Source: Pseudomonadota bacterium | GTDB lineage: Bacteria > Myxococcota > Polyangia > Polyangiales > Polyangiaceae | Direction of reading: 5' to 3' | Assembly (NCBI GenBank): GCA_023419055.1 | Contig: JAEZYO010001063.1 | Coordinates: 1-6,127 of the forward strand | Length of the DNA: 6,127 nucleotides | Shown: piece by piece, positions 5,969 through 6,127 of the stretch | Layout of the letters: each line of letters begins with the position of its first letter | How positions within the stretch are numbered: position 1 is the stretch's first letter | Made by a program: the position numbers and the translations under genes | Notes under the pieces: generated by a model | Told to the model about the DNA's origin: nothing | The model's database searches: none | Seen by the model: the letters and a program-made list of their open reading frames with translations, nothing else

Positions 5969-6055
5969 CCGACGCCATTGTGTTCGACTCTGGCCGATAG
6001 ACCCAAGTTTCCAGGAATTTGCCGCTCGCCCCGCGGAGGGTCAGCAGCTTTCACG

Positions 6056-6127
6056 ATGCGTCAGGTGCTGCGCGATCGATTGCCCGAAGTTGACGCAGAC
6101 GGTTCCGGCTCCTTACCCGCGGCGTGG
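6056..6127 (+). CDS. Possible start of a divergent gene, cut by window end
   Basis: From an ATG at 6056, 24 codons stay open to the right edge: MRQVLRDRLPEVDADGSGSL and four more residues. The only purine-rich site, GGAGGG at about 6035-6040, is 15 bases upstream, too far for a good ribosome binding site. The frame is divergent from the HipA-like kinase gene. Too little is visible to identify it, and a chance open frame in GC-rich DNA is quite possible. Confidence 0.2.
   Translation, partial: MRQVLRDRLPEVDADGSGSLPAAW

Noticed and set aside
2850..6127. Shared string CCTTACCCGCGG followed by GTGG near 2850 and at 6111-6127, and TTCACGATGCG before two ATGs (2276 and 6056).
   Set aside because: Matches of 11-12 bases are expected by chance in a 6-kb GC-rich window, and the surrounding sequence does not align. 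It is not treated as a repeat or attachment site.
1..6127. CRISPR arrays, tRNA or rRNA genes, and insertion-sequence ends.
   Set aside because: No regularly spaced repeats, cloverleaf-like sequence, transposase or terminal inverted repeats were found by eye. The only convincing repeat is the 51-bp pair in the ATPase fragment.

Overview
The window looks like a stretch of chromosome from a high-GC, lipoprotein-rich bacterium. The long GC-rich overlapping frames and several small secreted lipoproteins of unknown function fit a myxobacterial (Polyangiales-like) deltaproteobacterium best. That placement is an inference from composition and gene style; there is no marker gene here.

Left part (1-1563): the 3' portion of an AraC-family regulator on the + strand, whose 5' end lies outside the window, converges almost base to base on a small minus-strand lipoprotein with a DUF3558-like shape. 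About 200 bp of non-genic DNA follows. It carries the lipoprotein's ribosome binding site and possibly the remains of a short minus-strand reading frame.

Middle part (1564-3550): a broken C-terminal piece of a HerA-like P-loop ATPase. It keeps Walker B, has no Walker A region, starts at a 51-bp repeat of its own interior and is frameshifted near its 3' end. Two + strand lipoproteins follow, one DUF2846-like with an acidic tail and one with eight cysteines in its mature part.

Right part (3690-6127): a + strand fragment resembling the small N-terminal helical domain of type I restriction-modification methylases faces a minus-strand remnant of the C-terminus of a YhcG/DUF1016 PDDEXK nuclease. 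Upstream of that remnant, on the same strand, is an apparently intact two-gene operon: a HipA-like kinase with its catalytic motifs present, overlapping by 20 nt a gene whose N-terminal part resembles DUF3037. A possible divergent gene start lies at the right edge.

Taken together, the region reads as a decayed defence or mobile-gene island (pieces of a HerA ATPase, a type I RM protein and a YhcG nuclease) in which the HipA-like kinase/DUF3037-like pair is the only defence-type module that looks intact. Family names come from recognising sequence patterns by eye, without database searches.
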